Assembly (NCBI GenBank): GCA_910585655.1
Contig: CAJUFW010000118.1
Coordinates: forward strand, 4,192-10,689
DNA from: an uncultured Lachnospiraceae bacterium
GTDB lineage: Bacteria > Bacillota_A > Clostridia > Lachnospirales > Lachnospiraceae
Reading direction: 5' to 3'
Length of the DNA: 6,498 nt
Shown: positions 1-6,329 of the stretch, piece after piece
How the letters are laid out: every line of letters starts with the position of its first letter
How positions within the stretch are numbered: position 1 is the stretch's first letter
Notes under the pieces: generated by a model
What the model was told of the DNA's origin: nothing
Database searches by the model: none
Seen by the model: only the letters and a program-made list of their open reading frames with translations
Position numbers and translations under genes: made by a program

Positions 1-236
1 TCAAAAAAAGTAGTTTTTTCTGAAAAAAATTTTCTTAATTTACAAAAAATAAGAAAAACAAGAAAATAAATATAATATCTAAGAAAAATAGATAATGTTT
101 AGAAATATTTTGTAAAGCAAATGCTGGTTAAAAAGCTCTGAAAAAATGCCGGAAGGTGTTGGAATATTTGATAAAATAGGAAAATTTAGAAATAAAAAAC
201 AGAAAATGAAAGATAGAAGAGGAAACAGGATGAAAA
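1..236. other. AT-rich stretch without a supported gene
   Basis: This left-edge stretch is extremely A-rich on the plus strand, with many short A and T runs and frequent stops in the plus frames. A 61-codon minus-strand frame exists (79-264), but its product is a run of F, L, I and S, as expected from reading poly-A backwards, and it has no convincing ribosome binding site. An 8-bp perfect AT-only-but-one inverted repeat (30-37 with 50-57) is present but too weak to call a terminator. I see no promoter, RNA gene or coding remnant here. It may be spacer, or the eroded edge of an inserted segment. Confidence 0.6.
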
Positions 237-290
237 GAAAAACAGAAAAACAGCACTGAAACAATAGGAGGTGTTATTATTTCAATGCTG
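237..290 (-). terminator. Rho-independent terminator of the double-HTH gene
   Basis: Read on the minus strand, a stem begins 14 bases after the stop codon of the gene at 305-853. Outer arms are CAGCATTGAAA and TTTCAGTGCTG (290-280 with 261-251), and pairing continues inwards to a 16-bp stem with two U-G wobbles and an 8-base loop (267-274). A U-rich tract follows at once (TTTTTCTGTTTTTC). On the plus strand the two wobbles become C-A mismatches and no T run follows, so the terminator is directional. The loop reads ACACCTCC, which matches the anti-Shine-Dalgarno 3' end of 16S rRNA. Confidence 0.82.
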
Positions 291-304
291 TATAGTTGTT
301 GTAT

Positions 305-853
305 TTAAGAAAAATTTACGGCATCCGAAATCCTGCAATTTAAAATCTGACATAGTTTTTCTATGGTATTTAAGGTTAAATTACGGTTTTTCCGAATGGA
401 ATTTAAAGTAGCAGAGGAAATTTTGTAGGTATGAATGAGCTGGTACTGGGAAATTCCGGATTTTTTCAGGGTATCCCAAAATGGCGCGTAGCTGATAGTC
501 GGCTCCGGGCGCATTTTAGGCTCATAACATTCATAGAGCTTGCCCGCACGGCGTGGGGAATCAGCGTTTTCAAATGATTGTGTCTTGGCAAGCGCCATAC
601 GGTTTTGCTTGGGATCTGCTACAATCGTTTTGTCGATGAGCGTGGGCGTTCCGTTTTCCGGGACGAATTCTACGGCGTCGGAAATATCACAGTCCAACAT
701 CCAGCAAATATGATGTAGGGTATTTAGGGTGATATCTTTATTTTTCCGGAGAGAATCTAAGGTTGCACTGGAAAGGTCGTGATTGGAAATAAGCCAGTAT
801 TGAGAGATTCCCTTTCGCTTTAAGGTGTTCCAAAATGGTGCGTAGTTTATCAT
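305..853 (-). CDS. Double Cro/C1-type HTH regulator (HTH_26/YozG-like, tandem domain)
   Basis: A 182-residue protein with two copies of one small DNA-binding domain: residues 3-63 and 121-181, each opening with YAPFW and closing with ISDAV. By hand alignment they are identical at 37 of 61 positions without gaps. Each has the SSATL recognition-helix region, the RKN turn and an ITLNT- or LTLNT-like stretch before the last helices, as in the HTH_26 group of XRE-family regulators, which normally carry one such domain in about 70 residues. The 57-residue linker is charged, proline-containing and encoded by more GC-rich DNA than its surroundings; I do not recognise it. The start at 853 is preferred over the upstream in-frame ATG at 937 because AGGGGG (864-859) lies 5 bases before it and domain 1 starts right there. 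The 937 start would also lie upstream of the predicted -35 box. The gene has its own promoter and terminator and is divergent from the operon. It is probably a cytoplasmic repressor or activator; two domains in one chain could bind a direct or inverted repeat without dimerising. Its target is unknown. Confidence 0.85.
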   Translation of the reverse strand: MINYAPFWNTLKRKGISQYWLISNHDLSSATLDSLRKNKDITLNTLHHICWMLDCDISDAVEFVPENGTPTLIDKTIVADPKQNRMALAKTQSFENADSPRRAGKLYECYEPKMRPEPTISYAPFWDTLKKSGISQYQLIHTYKISSATLNSIRKNRNLTLNTIEKLCQILNCRISDAVNFS

Positions 854-858
854 GATTA

Positions 859-864
859 CCCCCT
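859..864 (-). promoter_or_regulatory. Ribosome binding site fixing the double-HTH start
   Basis: AGGGGG on the minus strand, 5 bases before the ATG at 853. It decides between this start and the longer frame beginning at 937. Just upstream (887-869) the leader can form a 7-bp hairpin (TTTGCTG, loop CCAAA, CGGCAAA, one wobble), which would sit between the transcription start and the binding site. Confidence 0.7.
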
Positions 865-904
865 GTTCTTTGCCGTTTGGCAGCAAATAGTTTTTATATT
901 TTTT

Positions 905-933
905 ATCATATAGCATTTTGAAAGGATATACAA
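905..933 (-). promoter_or_regulatory. Sigma-A-like promoter for the double-HTH gene
   Basis: On the minus strand, TTGTAT (933-928) and TATGAT (910-905) are separated by 17 bases. The -10 box matches the consensus at five of six positions; the -35 box keeps the TTG core only. Transcription would start near 898, giving a leader of about 45 bases. The promoter lies inside the apparent coding remnant at 914-1057, so the regulator gene and its promoter may have arrived as one unit. Confidence 0.5.
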
Positions 934-1057
934 GCAAAATTTGTTATTTTCCGATATATTTCTGGATTTATCACTCATTTTGAAAACATTAGCTGCCGAC
1001 GATTTTGTTAAAACGTATGGGATAGAGAAAGATGTTTGGGTTGATTTTATTGAATAA
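914..1057 (+). pseudogene. Orphan 3' end of a coding sequence, possibly a bacterial sugar transferase
   Basis: This frame is open for 47 codons from the TAG at 911-913 to TAA at 1055-1057. It has no ATG and no ribosome binding site, but the translation looks protein-like, ending ...LILKTLAADDFVKTYG then IEKDVWVDFIE. The pattern L-D-L-x-(L/I)-(I/M)-x-x-T, a short helix, then G-(I/V)-x-K-x-x-V near the end resembles the C-terminal tail of PglC/WcaJ-type polyprenyl-phosphate sugar-1-phosphate transferases. These start lipid-linked glycan synthesis and commonly sit beside flippases such as the next gene. The catalytic part is absent, so no activity is expected. The left end is cut where the divergent regulator begins, as if that gene had replaced the rest. 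The open frame is directly seen; the family match is from memory and weak, and a chance frame is possible. Confidence 0.35.
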
Positions 1058-1069
1058 CTGTGCCATAAT
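1041..1069 (+). promoter_or_regulatory. Sigma-A-like promoter for the plus-strand operon
   Basis: TTGATT (1041-1046) and CATAAT (1064-1069) are separated by 17 bases, with four and five matches to the consensus hexamers. Transcription would start near 1076, about 27 bases before the ABC transporter start. The -35 box overlaps the last codons of the orphan coding fragment, so if that fragment was once the upstream gene, this promoter may be new or secondary. No clear operator palindrome is visible around it. Confidence 0.45.
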
Positions 1070-1102
1070 AAAGGCGGAAAATGATGAAAATGGAGTGTTG
1101 TC

Positions 1103-2848
1103 ATGCTTGGAATATTAAAAAAATTTAATCTATTATTAGAACGCGGACAGAAGAAGCGAATCGTTATTCTTTTCTTTTTGATGCTGATAGGAGCTTTTTT
1201 AGAGGTGCTGGGCGTTTCGTTGATGATTCCGCTGATTTCAGCGATTATGCAGCCCAATCTTATTGAGACAAATGAGCTGGTAAAGCAGGTTTGTGCTTTT
1301 TTTGATTTACATTCTCACCGGACGTTTGTTATCGTCTGTATCGGAGCCTTGATTTTGATATTTATTGCCAAGGATTTATTTTTGATGCTTCAATATTATG
1401 CGCAGTCCCGGTTTGTGTTCAACAACCGTTTTGCAACGCAACAGCGGCTGCTTCGAGCTTATATGACCAGACCATATGAATATTATTTAAGTGCAAAATC
1501 CGGAGAGATTGTACGGGTCATTCAGGGAGACGTCGGGCAGACGTATGGCTTATTGACGACACTTTTGCAGTTTGCCACAGAGTCAGTAGTCTCAATGGCG
1601 CTCCTGATAACGATTTTTATTGTAGATCCAATGATGACGTCTTTTGTTGCGCTGATGATGGGTGCGATTATGCTGGTGATTGCCCGGATTGTAAAGCCGA
1701 TTTTACGGCGGGAGGGCTTGTCTTTGCAAAAGCATGGAGCCCTGACCAATAAATGGCTGCTGCAGGCGATCAATGGGATCAAAGAAGTCAAGGTAACGCA
1801 TACCGAAGCTTTTTTTGAAGAGAATTATGAAAAAAGCGGAAGACGTATGATTCAGGCGGAAAAGTGGAGTTCCGTGTTAGGAAATATTCCACGTCTGTTG
1901 ATAGAAATGGTTAGCGTCTGTTCTATGCTGGCATTGATTGCTATTATGATTTACAAAGGAAGAGAAATAGAGACTTTGATTACTTCTCTGGGCGCGTTTG
2001 CAATGGCGGCTGTCAAGTTGCTGCCAAGCGCTAACCGGGTAGTCGTAGCCTTAAATGCAATCGCTTATCAGGAACCAGCGTTAGATAAAATGTTGGAAAA
2101 TCTGCATATATTGGAAAACGGAAACGGACGGCAGACAGAAAAGACCAGTGGCAGGAAAACATCGTCTCGCCTTACCTTCGAGCGGGAAATTACATTACAA
2201 AATATTTCCTACTCCTATCCTAACAGTGAGCAGCATGTCTTAGAGCATGCGCAAATGTCCGTTCCGGTCGGGAAATCGGTGGGGATTGTAGGAACTTCCG
2301 GAGCAGGGAAAACAACGGCGGTAGATATCATGCTGGGGCTTTTAAATCCACAGGAAGGACAGGTTTTGGCGGATGGCGTAGATGTGATGTCCGTTTATAC
2401 AGAATGGCTTTCTCATATCGGATATATTCCGCAGACAATTTTTATGCTTGACGATACGATCCGAGCCAATGTGGCATTTGGACTGGCAAGAGAAGAGCAG
2501 ACCGACGAACAAGTATGGTATGCGTTGCAAGAGGCGCAGTTAGCGGAGTTTGTCCGTTCGCTGCCGGAGGGGTTGGATACCCAGATTGGAGAGCGCGGCG
2601 TGCGTCTTTCCGGTGGACAGCGGCAGAGAATCGGGATTGCCAGAGCCTTGTATACCAATCCGGAACTGCTGATTTTTGACGAGGCTACCTCTGCCCTTGA
2701 TAATGAAACAGAAGCCGCCATCATGGAATCGATCAACAGCCTGCATGGCAGGAAGACGATGGTGATTATTGCCCACCGCTTACAGACCATTGAAGGCTGC
2801 GATATGGTATACCGGGTAAAGGACGGAAGGATTGAGCGGGAGAGATAG
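1103..2848 (+). CDS. ABC exporter half-transporter, lipid-linked oligosaccharide flippase-like
   Basis: A 581-residue fused permease and ATPase that should homodimerise in the cytoplasmic membrane and export a lipid-linked or amphipathic substrate. The N-terminal half holds about six membrane helices (roughly 20-44, 72-96, 153-175, 176-197, 265-285, 290-306). The nucleotide-binding domain starts near 360 and is complete: A-loop Tyr372, Walker A G397-TSGAGKT-404, Q-loop Gln444, signature LSGGQ 502-506, Walker B LLIFDE 522-527, D-loop ALD 531-533, H-loop His558. All catalytic residues are present, so it should be active. Length and the opening segment with the EVLGVSLMIPLI stretch resemble the PglK/WlaB group that flips undecaprenyl-linked oligosaccharides, which fits the PglD-like gene downstream. 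A multidrug or peptide exporter cannot be excluded; there is no peptidase domain. The ATG is preceded by GGAG at 1092-1095 with 7 bases of spacing. The next gene starts 17 bases after the stop. Confidence 0.88.
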   Translation: MLGILKKFNLLLERGQKKRIVILFFLMLIGAFLEVLGVSLMIPLISAIMQPNLIETNELVKQVCAFFDLHSHRTFVIVCIGALILIFIAKDLFLMLQYYAQSRFVFNNRFATQQRLLRAYMTRPYEYYLSAKSGEIVRVIQGDVGQTYGLLTTLLQFATESVVSMALLITIFIVDPMMTSFVALMMGAIMLVIARIVKPILRREGLSLQKHGALTNKWLLQAINGIKEVKVTHTEAFFEENYEKSGRRMIQAEKWSSVLGNIPRLLIEMVSVCSMLALIAIMIYKGREIETLITSLGAFAMAAVKLLPSANRVVVALNAIAYQEPALDKMLENLHILENGNGRQTEKTSGRKTSSRLTFEREITLQNISYSYPNSEQHVLEHAQMSVPVGKSVGIVGTSGAGKTTAVDIMLGLLNPQEGQVLADGVDVMSVYTEWLSHIGYIPQTIFMLDDTIRANVAFGLAREEQTDEQVWYALQEAQLAEFVRSLPEGLDTQIGERGVRLSGGQRQRIGIARALYTNPELLIFDEATSALDNETEAAIMESINSLHGRKTMVIIAHRLQTIEGCDMVYRVKDGRIERER

Positions 2849-2865
2849 AGATAAGAGGGTCGGCT

Positions 2866-4458
2866 ATGGGAAATTATGTAAATCCTGGGAATGTGACGTT
2901 TAGAAGACTGGTAAATTCGGATATTTATGTAGATAAAACAAAGCTGATTTCCATGGTCAATAAAAGACTGGAACAGATAGATTGTTTTATGTGCGTCAGC
3001 CGACCGCGCCGTTTTGGCAAGTCGATGGCTGCCAATATGCTGGCTGCTTATTATAGTAAAGGCTGTGATTCGAGGAACTTATTTGCCGGATTAGAAGCGG
3101 AACAGGAGAAATCCTTTGAAACTCATCTAAACCAACATGCGGTGATTCGTTTTGATGTTCAGCATTTTTTGGATTCCAGAAAAAGTGTGGAGACTTTTAT
3201 TGGAGAACTGGAAAAAGCGGTAGTAGAAGAATTGATAGAGGAATTCCCGGACTGTAGGGGAATCCAGATAAATACCCCGTTAAAAACTGCTTTGGATAAA
3301 TTATGGAAGCAGACCGGAGAAGGTTTTGTGTTCCTGATAGATGAATGGGACTGCGTGTTTCGCCTTGCCAAAGAGCGACAGGATATCCAGAAAGATTACC
3401 TGGATTTTCTTCGTGGGCTTTTCAAAGGAACCGAGTATGTCGAACTGGTATATATGACTGGGATTCTTCCGATTAAGAAGTATGGGGAGCATTCGGCTCT
3501 TAATATTTTTGATGAATATTCAATGGTAGATTCCTTTGGGGTATCGCAGTATTTTGGTTTTACCGAGGAGGAAGTCCAGCGGCTTTGTCTAAAGCAGAAG
3601 GTCAGTTTTACCGGACTGCAGGAGTGGTATGACGGCTATTTGGTGGATGGACTGCATATTTATAATCCGAAGTCAGTAGCGGATGCGCTGCGAAGGGGCG
3701 AGCAGAGGAGCTATTGGACGGGAACAGAGACCTATGAGGCATTAAAAGTTTATATAGATTTAGATTATGATGGCTTGAAACAGGCGATTATCACCATGCT
3801 GGGAAATGGGCATTGTAAGGTCAATACCTGGAAGTTTCAAAATGATATGACCACTTTTCAGACAAAGGATGACGTACTGACTTTATTGGTGCATTTGGGG
3901 TATTTGACTTATGATAAAGCAACCAATGAGGTATTTATTCCAAATCAGGAAATTGCTCAGGAGTTTTGCAATGCGATAGATGGATCTGGGTGGAATGGGG
4001 TAGTAGAAACACTATCAAAGTCAGAGGAACTCTTAAAAAATACTTGGGCGATGAATGAAAAAGCAGTAGCGGCAGGAATCGAAGAGATTCATGAAGAAAT
4101 GACTTCTATCTTACAATATAATAGTGAAAATGCTTTAACCTGTACTATTTTGCTGGCTTATTACAGTGCAAAAGCCTACTATTTAACCCCGATTCAGGAA
4201 CTGCCAACCGGAAAGGGCTTTGCAGATGTAGTATATTTGCCAAGGCAGAGGGAGAGCGCAAAATATCCTGCTTTGGTGATTGAGTTAAAGTGGAATCAAT
4301 CGGCTGAGGGAGCGATAAAGCAGATTCGGGAGAAACGCTACGCTTCCTGGGTAGAAGGATATACGGGGGAAATTTTGTTGGTAGGGATTAGTTATGATTG
4401 GAAAGAGAAGAAGCATAGTTGTGTGGTGGAACGGCATGTAAAAAAGGAAAGAAAGTAA
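2866..4458 (+). CDS. AAA-ATPase-like / PD-(D/E)XK nuclease-family protein
   Basis: A 530-residue cytoplasmic protein of the widespread family combining an N-terminal AAA-ATPase-like domain (PF09820 type) with a C-terminal PD-(D/E)XK nuclease-like domain (PDDEXK_9, formerly DUF1703). The P-loop is the family's variant form SRPRRFGKS at 45-53, and Walker B is FVFLIDEWD at 154-162. Other conserved landmarks are MTGILPIKKYG at 197-207, WYDGY at 254-258, FQNDMTTF at 324-331 and VLTLLVHLGYL at 337-347. The nuclease-like core keeps Glu445, Asp454 (GFADVVYLP) and E473-x-K475 (VIELKW), with Gln486 and Tyr492 following, so both halves look intact at the usual length. The biological role is not established to my knowledge; such genes occur in many copies per genome in gut Clostridia and Bacteroidetes, often among accessory genes, so their neighbours are weak evidence of function. 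Start: AAGAGGG at 2853-2859 is 6 bases before the ATG. The next gene starts 13 bases after the stop. Confidence 0.9.
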   Translation: MGNYVNPGNVTFRRLVNSDIYVDKTKLISMVNKRLEQIDCFMCVSRPRRFGKSMAANMLAAYYSKGCDSRNLFAGLEAEQEKSFETHLNQHAVIRFDVQHFLDSRKSVETFIGELEKAVVEELIEEFPDCRGIQINTPLKTALDKLWKQTGEGFVFLIDEWDCVFRLAKERQDIQKDYLDFLRGLFKGTEYVELVYMTGILPIKKYGEHSALNIFDEYSMVDSFGVSQYFGFTEEEVQRLCLKQKVSFTGLQEWYDGYLVDGLHIYNPKSVADALRRGEQRSYWTGTETYEALKVYIDLDYDGLKQAIITMLGNGHCKVNTWKFQNDMTTFQTKDDVLTLLVHLGYLTYDKATNEVFIPNQEIAQEFCNAIDGSGWNGVVETLSKSEELLKNTWAMNEKAVAAGIEEIHEEMTSILQYNSENALTCTILLAYYSAKAYYLTPIQELPTGKGFADVVYLPRQRESAKYPALVIELKWNQSAEGAIKQIREKRYASWVEGYTGEILLVGISYDWKEKKHSCVVERHVKKERK

Positions 4459-4471
4459 AAAAGGTGAAAAA

Positions 4472-5863
4472 ATGGGATATTGGAAGCTGATAGTGGAAAA
4501 ATTCGGAAAAATTGAACGGGCAGAAATCGAACTTGCGCCAATGACGTTGTTGGTAGGAGATAACAATAGTGGAAAAAGCTACTTATTATCCCTGTTATGG
4601 GCGATATATGCGTTAAGTGGTCAGGTGGTATTTTCTTATGAGGTTGTAAAAAAGTTATGCTCCAAAGAATATGACAGAATAGAAGATTTGTTTTGGAAAA
4701 AAATAGATAATTTACAGGAAGGAGCGACTGCAACGATAGAATTGCAGGAGATTTCGGGGAGTCTGCAAATAATAATCAACCAGCTTTTGGATGAAAAAAA
4801 AGAGGAGTTGGTCAAAGTTCTATTTCACAGCGAAGTAGTTCAGATTGGCAAATTATCTTTGCGGATGCCGGAATTACCACCGGAACGGCTGACTTTGAAA
4901 AGAGATCAGGGAAATTTGGAAATAGAATGTTCTCATTTGGGCAACTATTATGTAGGGTATTGGCAGTCAGAAGAAGAACAGGAAAATAAAGAGATTGGTT
5001 CGCAGGAAATCATAGAGGAGCAAATAATTCAAAAAAATGCAATAAGGAATTATATCAGCGGGTTATTACGAGCGCTGATTGGAACAGGAAATTATCGGAA
5101 AGGACGCAGTGTTATCTATCTTCCTTCTGCCAGAACAGGATTTATGATGACAAAGGGCATTATAGATAAATTTGCCAGAAACAATACGTATGGCTGGGAG
5201 GGGACATCAGAGGAAAACGTCTCAGTAGAAGCATTTTCCAGACCTGTTATGGCATTTTTAGATGAAATTGGTGAGCTTTCCGAGGGGGAAGAGGCATCGG
5301 AAAAATATCAGGAAATTGTTTCCCTTTTGCAGGATATGATTCAGGGAACTATTGTCATAAGCACATTACCTGGAAAGGAATTAAGCTATATACCACATGG
5401 CGAGGGAAAAAAATATCCGTTTCGAGTTACATCTGCAGTAGCTACGGAGATTTCTCCTCTTTTACTTTTGCTTGCTCATAAAAAAGTAATAAATGGTATT
5501 TTTTATGAAGAACCAGAACTGTGCCTGCATCCTGCTCTGCAAAAACGTATGGGTCAGGTGCTGATTCAGATGGTAAATGCGGGGATTCGTCTAATGGTGA
5601 CAACGCACAGTGATATTGTTTTGCAGCATTTAAATAATATGATTCATTTAAAAAGTATACAAGCCAATGCAGAAGAATATGGATATAAACAAGTTGATTT
5701 GATAGATAAAAATGTAGTTCGGGTATATCAATTATCCAATGATAAAGTAGGATTAACAAGAGTAGAATCCCTCTCCTGTGGGACGAATGGGTTTGTAGTC
5801 CCCACCTTTAATGAAGCCTTAGAGCAGATTATGGAGGATGTGGTTCAAATTCAAAATCAGTAA
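4472..5863 (+). CDS. AAA ATPase of the ABC/OLD class (AAA_15/AAA_21-like), no Toprim domain
   Basis: A 463-residue soluble ATPase of the type found in OLD, Septu and many abortive-infection systems. Walker A is G29-DNNSGKS-36, preceded by the family's typical opening in which a strand names the domain edge (FGKIERAEIEL, 11-21). The middle (about 55-200) is charged and helical, probably the coiled-coil-like insertion. IYLPSARTG at 215-223 is a conserved strand of AAA_21-like proteins. TSAVATEISPLLLLLA (320-335) stands where the ABC signature lies but lacks the SGG core. Walker B with catalytic glutamates is FYEEPELCLHP at 344-354, and the switch histidine is in TTHSD at 377-381. After this only about 80 residues remain, so the Toprim nuclease of true OLD proteins is missing and any effector must come from a partner. 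The small gene at 5891 is the obvious candidate. AAGGTG (4461-4466) lies 5 bases before the ATG. A defence role is inferred from family and layout, not shown. Confidence 0.85.
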   Translation: MGYWKLIVEKFGKIERAEIELAPMTLLVGDNNSGKSYLLSLLWAIYALSGQVVFSYEVVKKLCSKEYDRIEDLFWKKIDNLQEGATATIELQEISGSLQIIINQLLDEKKEELVKVLFHSEVVQIGKLSLRMPELPPERLTLKRDQGNLEIECSHLGNYYVGYWQSEEEQENKEIGSQEIIEEQIIQKNAIRNYISGLLRALIGTGNYRKGRSVIYLPSARTGFMMTKGIIDKFARNNTYGWEGTSEENVSVEAFSRPVMAFLDEIGELSEGEEASEKYQEIVSLLQDMIQGTIVISTLPGKELSYIPHGEGKKYPFRVTSAVATEISPLLLLLAHKKVINGIFYEEPELCLHPALQKRMGQVLIQMVNAGIRLMVTTHSDIVLQHLNNMIHLKSIQANAEEYGYKQVDLIDKNVVRVYQLSNDKVGLTRVESLSCGTNGFVVPTFNEALEQIMEDVVQIQNQ

Positions 5864-5874
5864 TTGGGAGCCGT

Positions 5875-5883
5875 AAGGAAAGG
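5875..5883 (+). promoter_or_regulatory. Ribosome binding site supporting the start at 5891
   Basis: AAGGAAAGG lies 7 bases before the ATG at 5891. This marks 5891 as the original start of the small gene, although the frame from there closes at 5971. The alternative starts in the downstream frame (TTG at 5946, ATG at 5973) lack a site of this quality. Confidence 0.65.
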
Positions 5884-5890
5884 ACGTAGG

Positions 5891-6329
5891 ATGAAAGAGG
5901 AATATAAAAATTATGTGATAAAGCATTTTTTTGTAGAAGATTTTTTTGAAATGGAATGTTCATTTAATTGAGATGAAGTCGAGTATTTCTACAAAGGAAA
6001 AATGGTTGGAGATAAAAGGAAAATTTCGTGCCAGCTATTTTTTGGTACAGGTATTGGGAGCAATCTTACAAATGGAGATACAAGAAGTTAGGATGTATAC
6101 GACTTATGAAAAAATATCTTTCGCGTGTATGCCGGAGAATCCTGTTTCTAGGAGGGCATATGTAGGAAAAGCACCGGAAAATCTGATGTCAGAATGGAAT
6201 GGGGAAGCATTTTCATTGTGGTTTGGAGAAACTTGTAGTATGCCGTTTTTGCATATTCCGGTACAGGTTTTTAGAAAAGGAAAGCAGCTTTTAGAGGGAG
6301 AATATTGTTGTGAGGGAGAAAGGAAATGA
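5891..6329 (+). CDS. Small ATPase-partner protein with E-x-K motif, frame broken at a T7 tract
   Basis: From the well-placed ATG at 5891 the frame runs 26 codons and stops at TGA 5969-5971. A second frame, open from 5937 and usable from TTG 5946 (127 residues) or ATG 5973 (118 residues), runs to TGA 6327-6329. Removing one T from the run of seven at 5941-5947 joins them into a 145-residue protein with ...VEDFLKWNVHLIEMKSS at the junction. The same change in the first T7 run (5926-5932) would give an immediate stop. The product is soluble and has HLIEMKSS (E-x-K), then an amphipathic stretch with KGKFRASYFLVQVLGAIL, then MYTTYEKISF and FLHIPVQVF strands. E-x-K at a strand end followed by such a helix resembles half of a PD-(D/E)XK core, but I see no clear partner Asp upstream; an internal deletion there is an alternative to a single-base change. 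It lies 27 bases after the ATPase gene and overlaps the next gene by ATGA. The function is unknown; a partner or effector of the ATPase is inferred. Confidence 0.6.
5926..5947 (+). repeat. Two T7 homopolymer tracts at a reading-frame break
   Basis: Seven T at 5926-5932 and seven T at 5941-5947, separated by GTAGAAGA. The second lies exactly where the frame must change for the two halves of the small gene to be joined. Such tracts are prone to replication and transcription slippage and to sequencing error. Confidence 0.75.

Noticed and set aside
79..264. 61-codon minus-strand frame with a hydrophobic product
   Set aside because: The hydrophobicity comes from reading an A-rich strand backwards; there is no convincing ribosome binding site, and the frame overlaps the terminator stem.
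266..308. Plus-strand AGGAGGTG followed by an ATG at 285 as a tiny gene
   Set aside because: The frame closes after seven codons, the spacing of about 12 bases is long, and the sequence is better explained as the loop and stem of the minus-strand terminator.
854..937. N-terminal extension of the double-HTH gene to the ATG at 937
   Set aside because: A strong binding site and the domain start both support 853, the extension has no counterpart before the second domain copy, and its start would lie upstream of the likely promoter.
856..1257. 133-codon minus-strand frame
   Set aside because: It runs antisense to the start of the ABC transporter and through the divergent promoters, has biased low-complexity composition and no family motif.
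4285..4733. Minus-strand frames rich in F, S, P and L across the junction of the nuclease-family and ATPase genes
   Set aside because: They are antisense to two genes with full motif sets and have no motif or binding site of their own.
4472..5863. OLD-family nuclease or PARIS AriA
   Set aside because: There is no Toprim domain after the switch histidine, and the following gene shows no DUF4435-like length or motifs, so neither system can be claimed.
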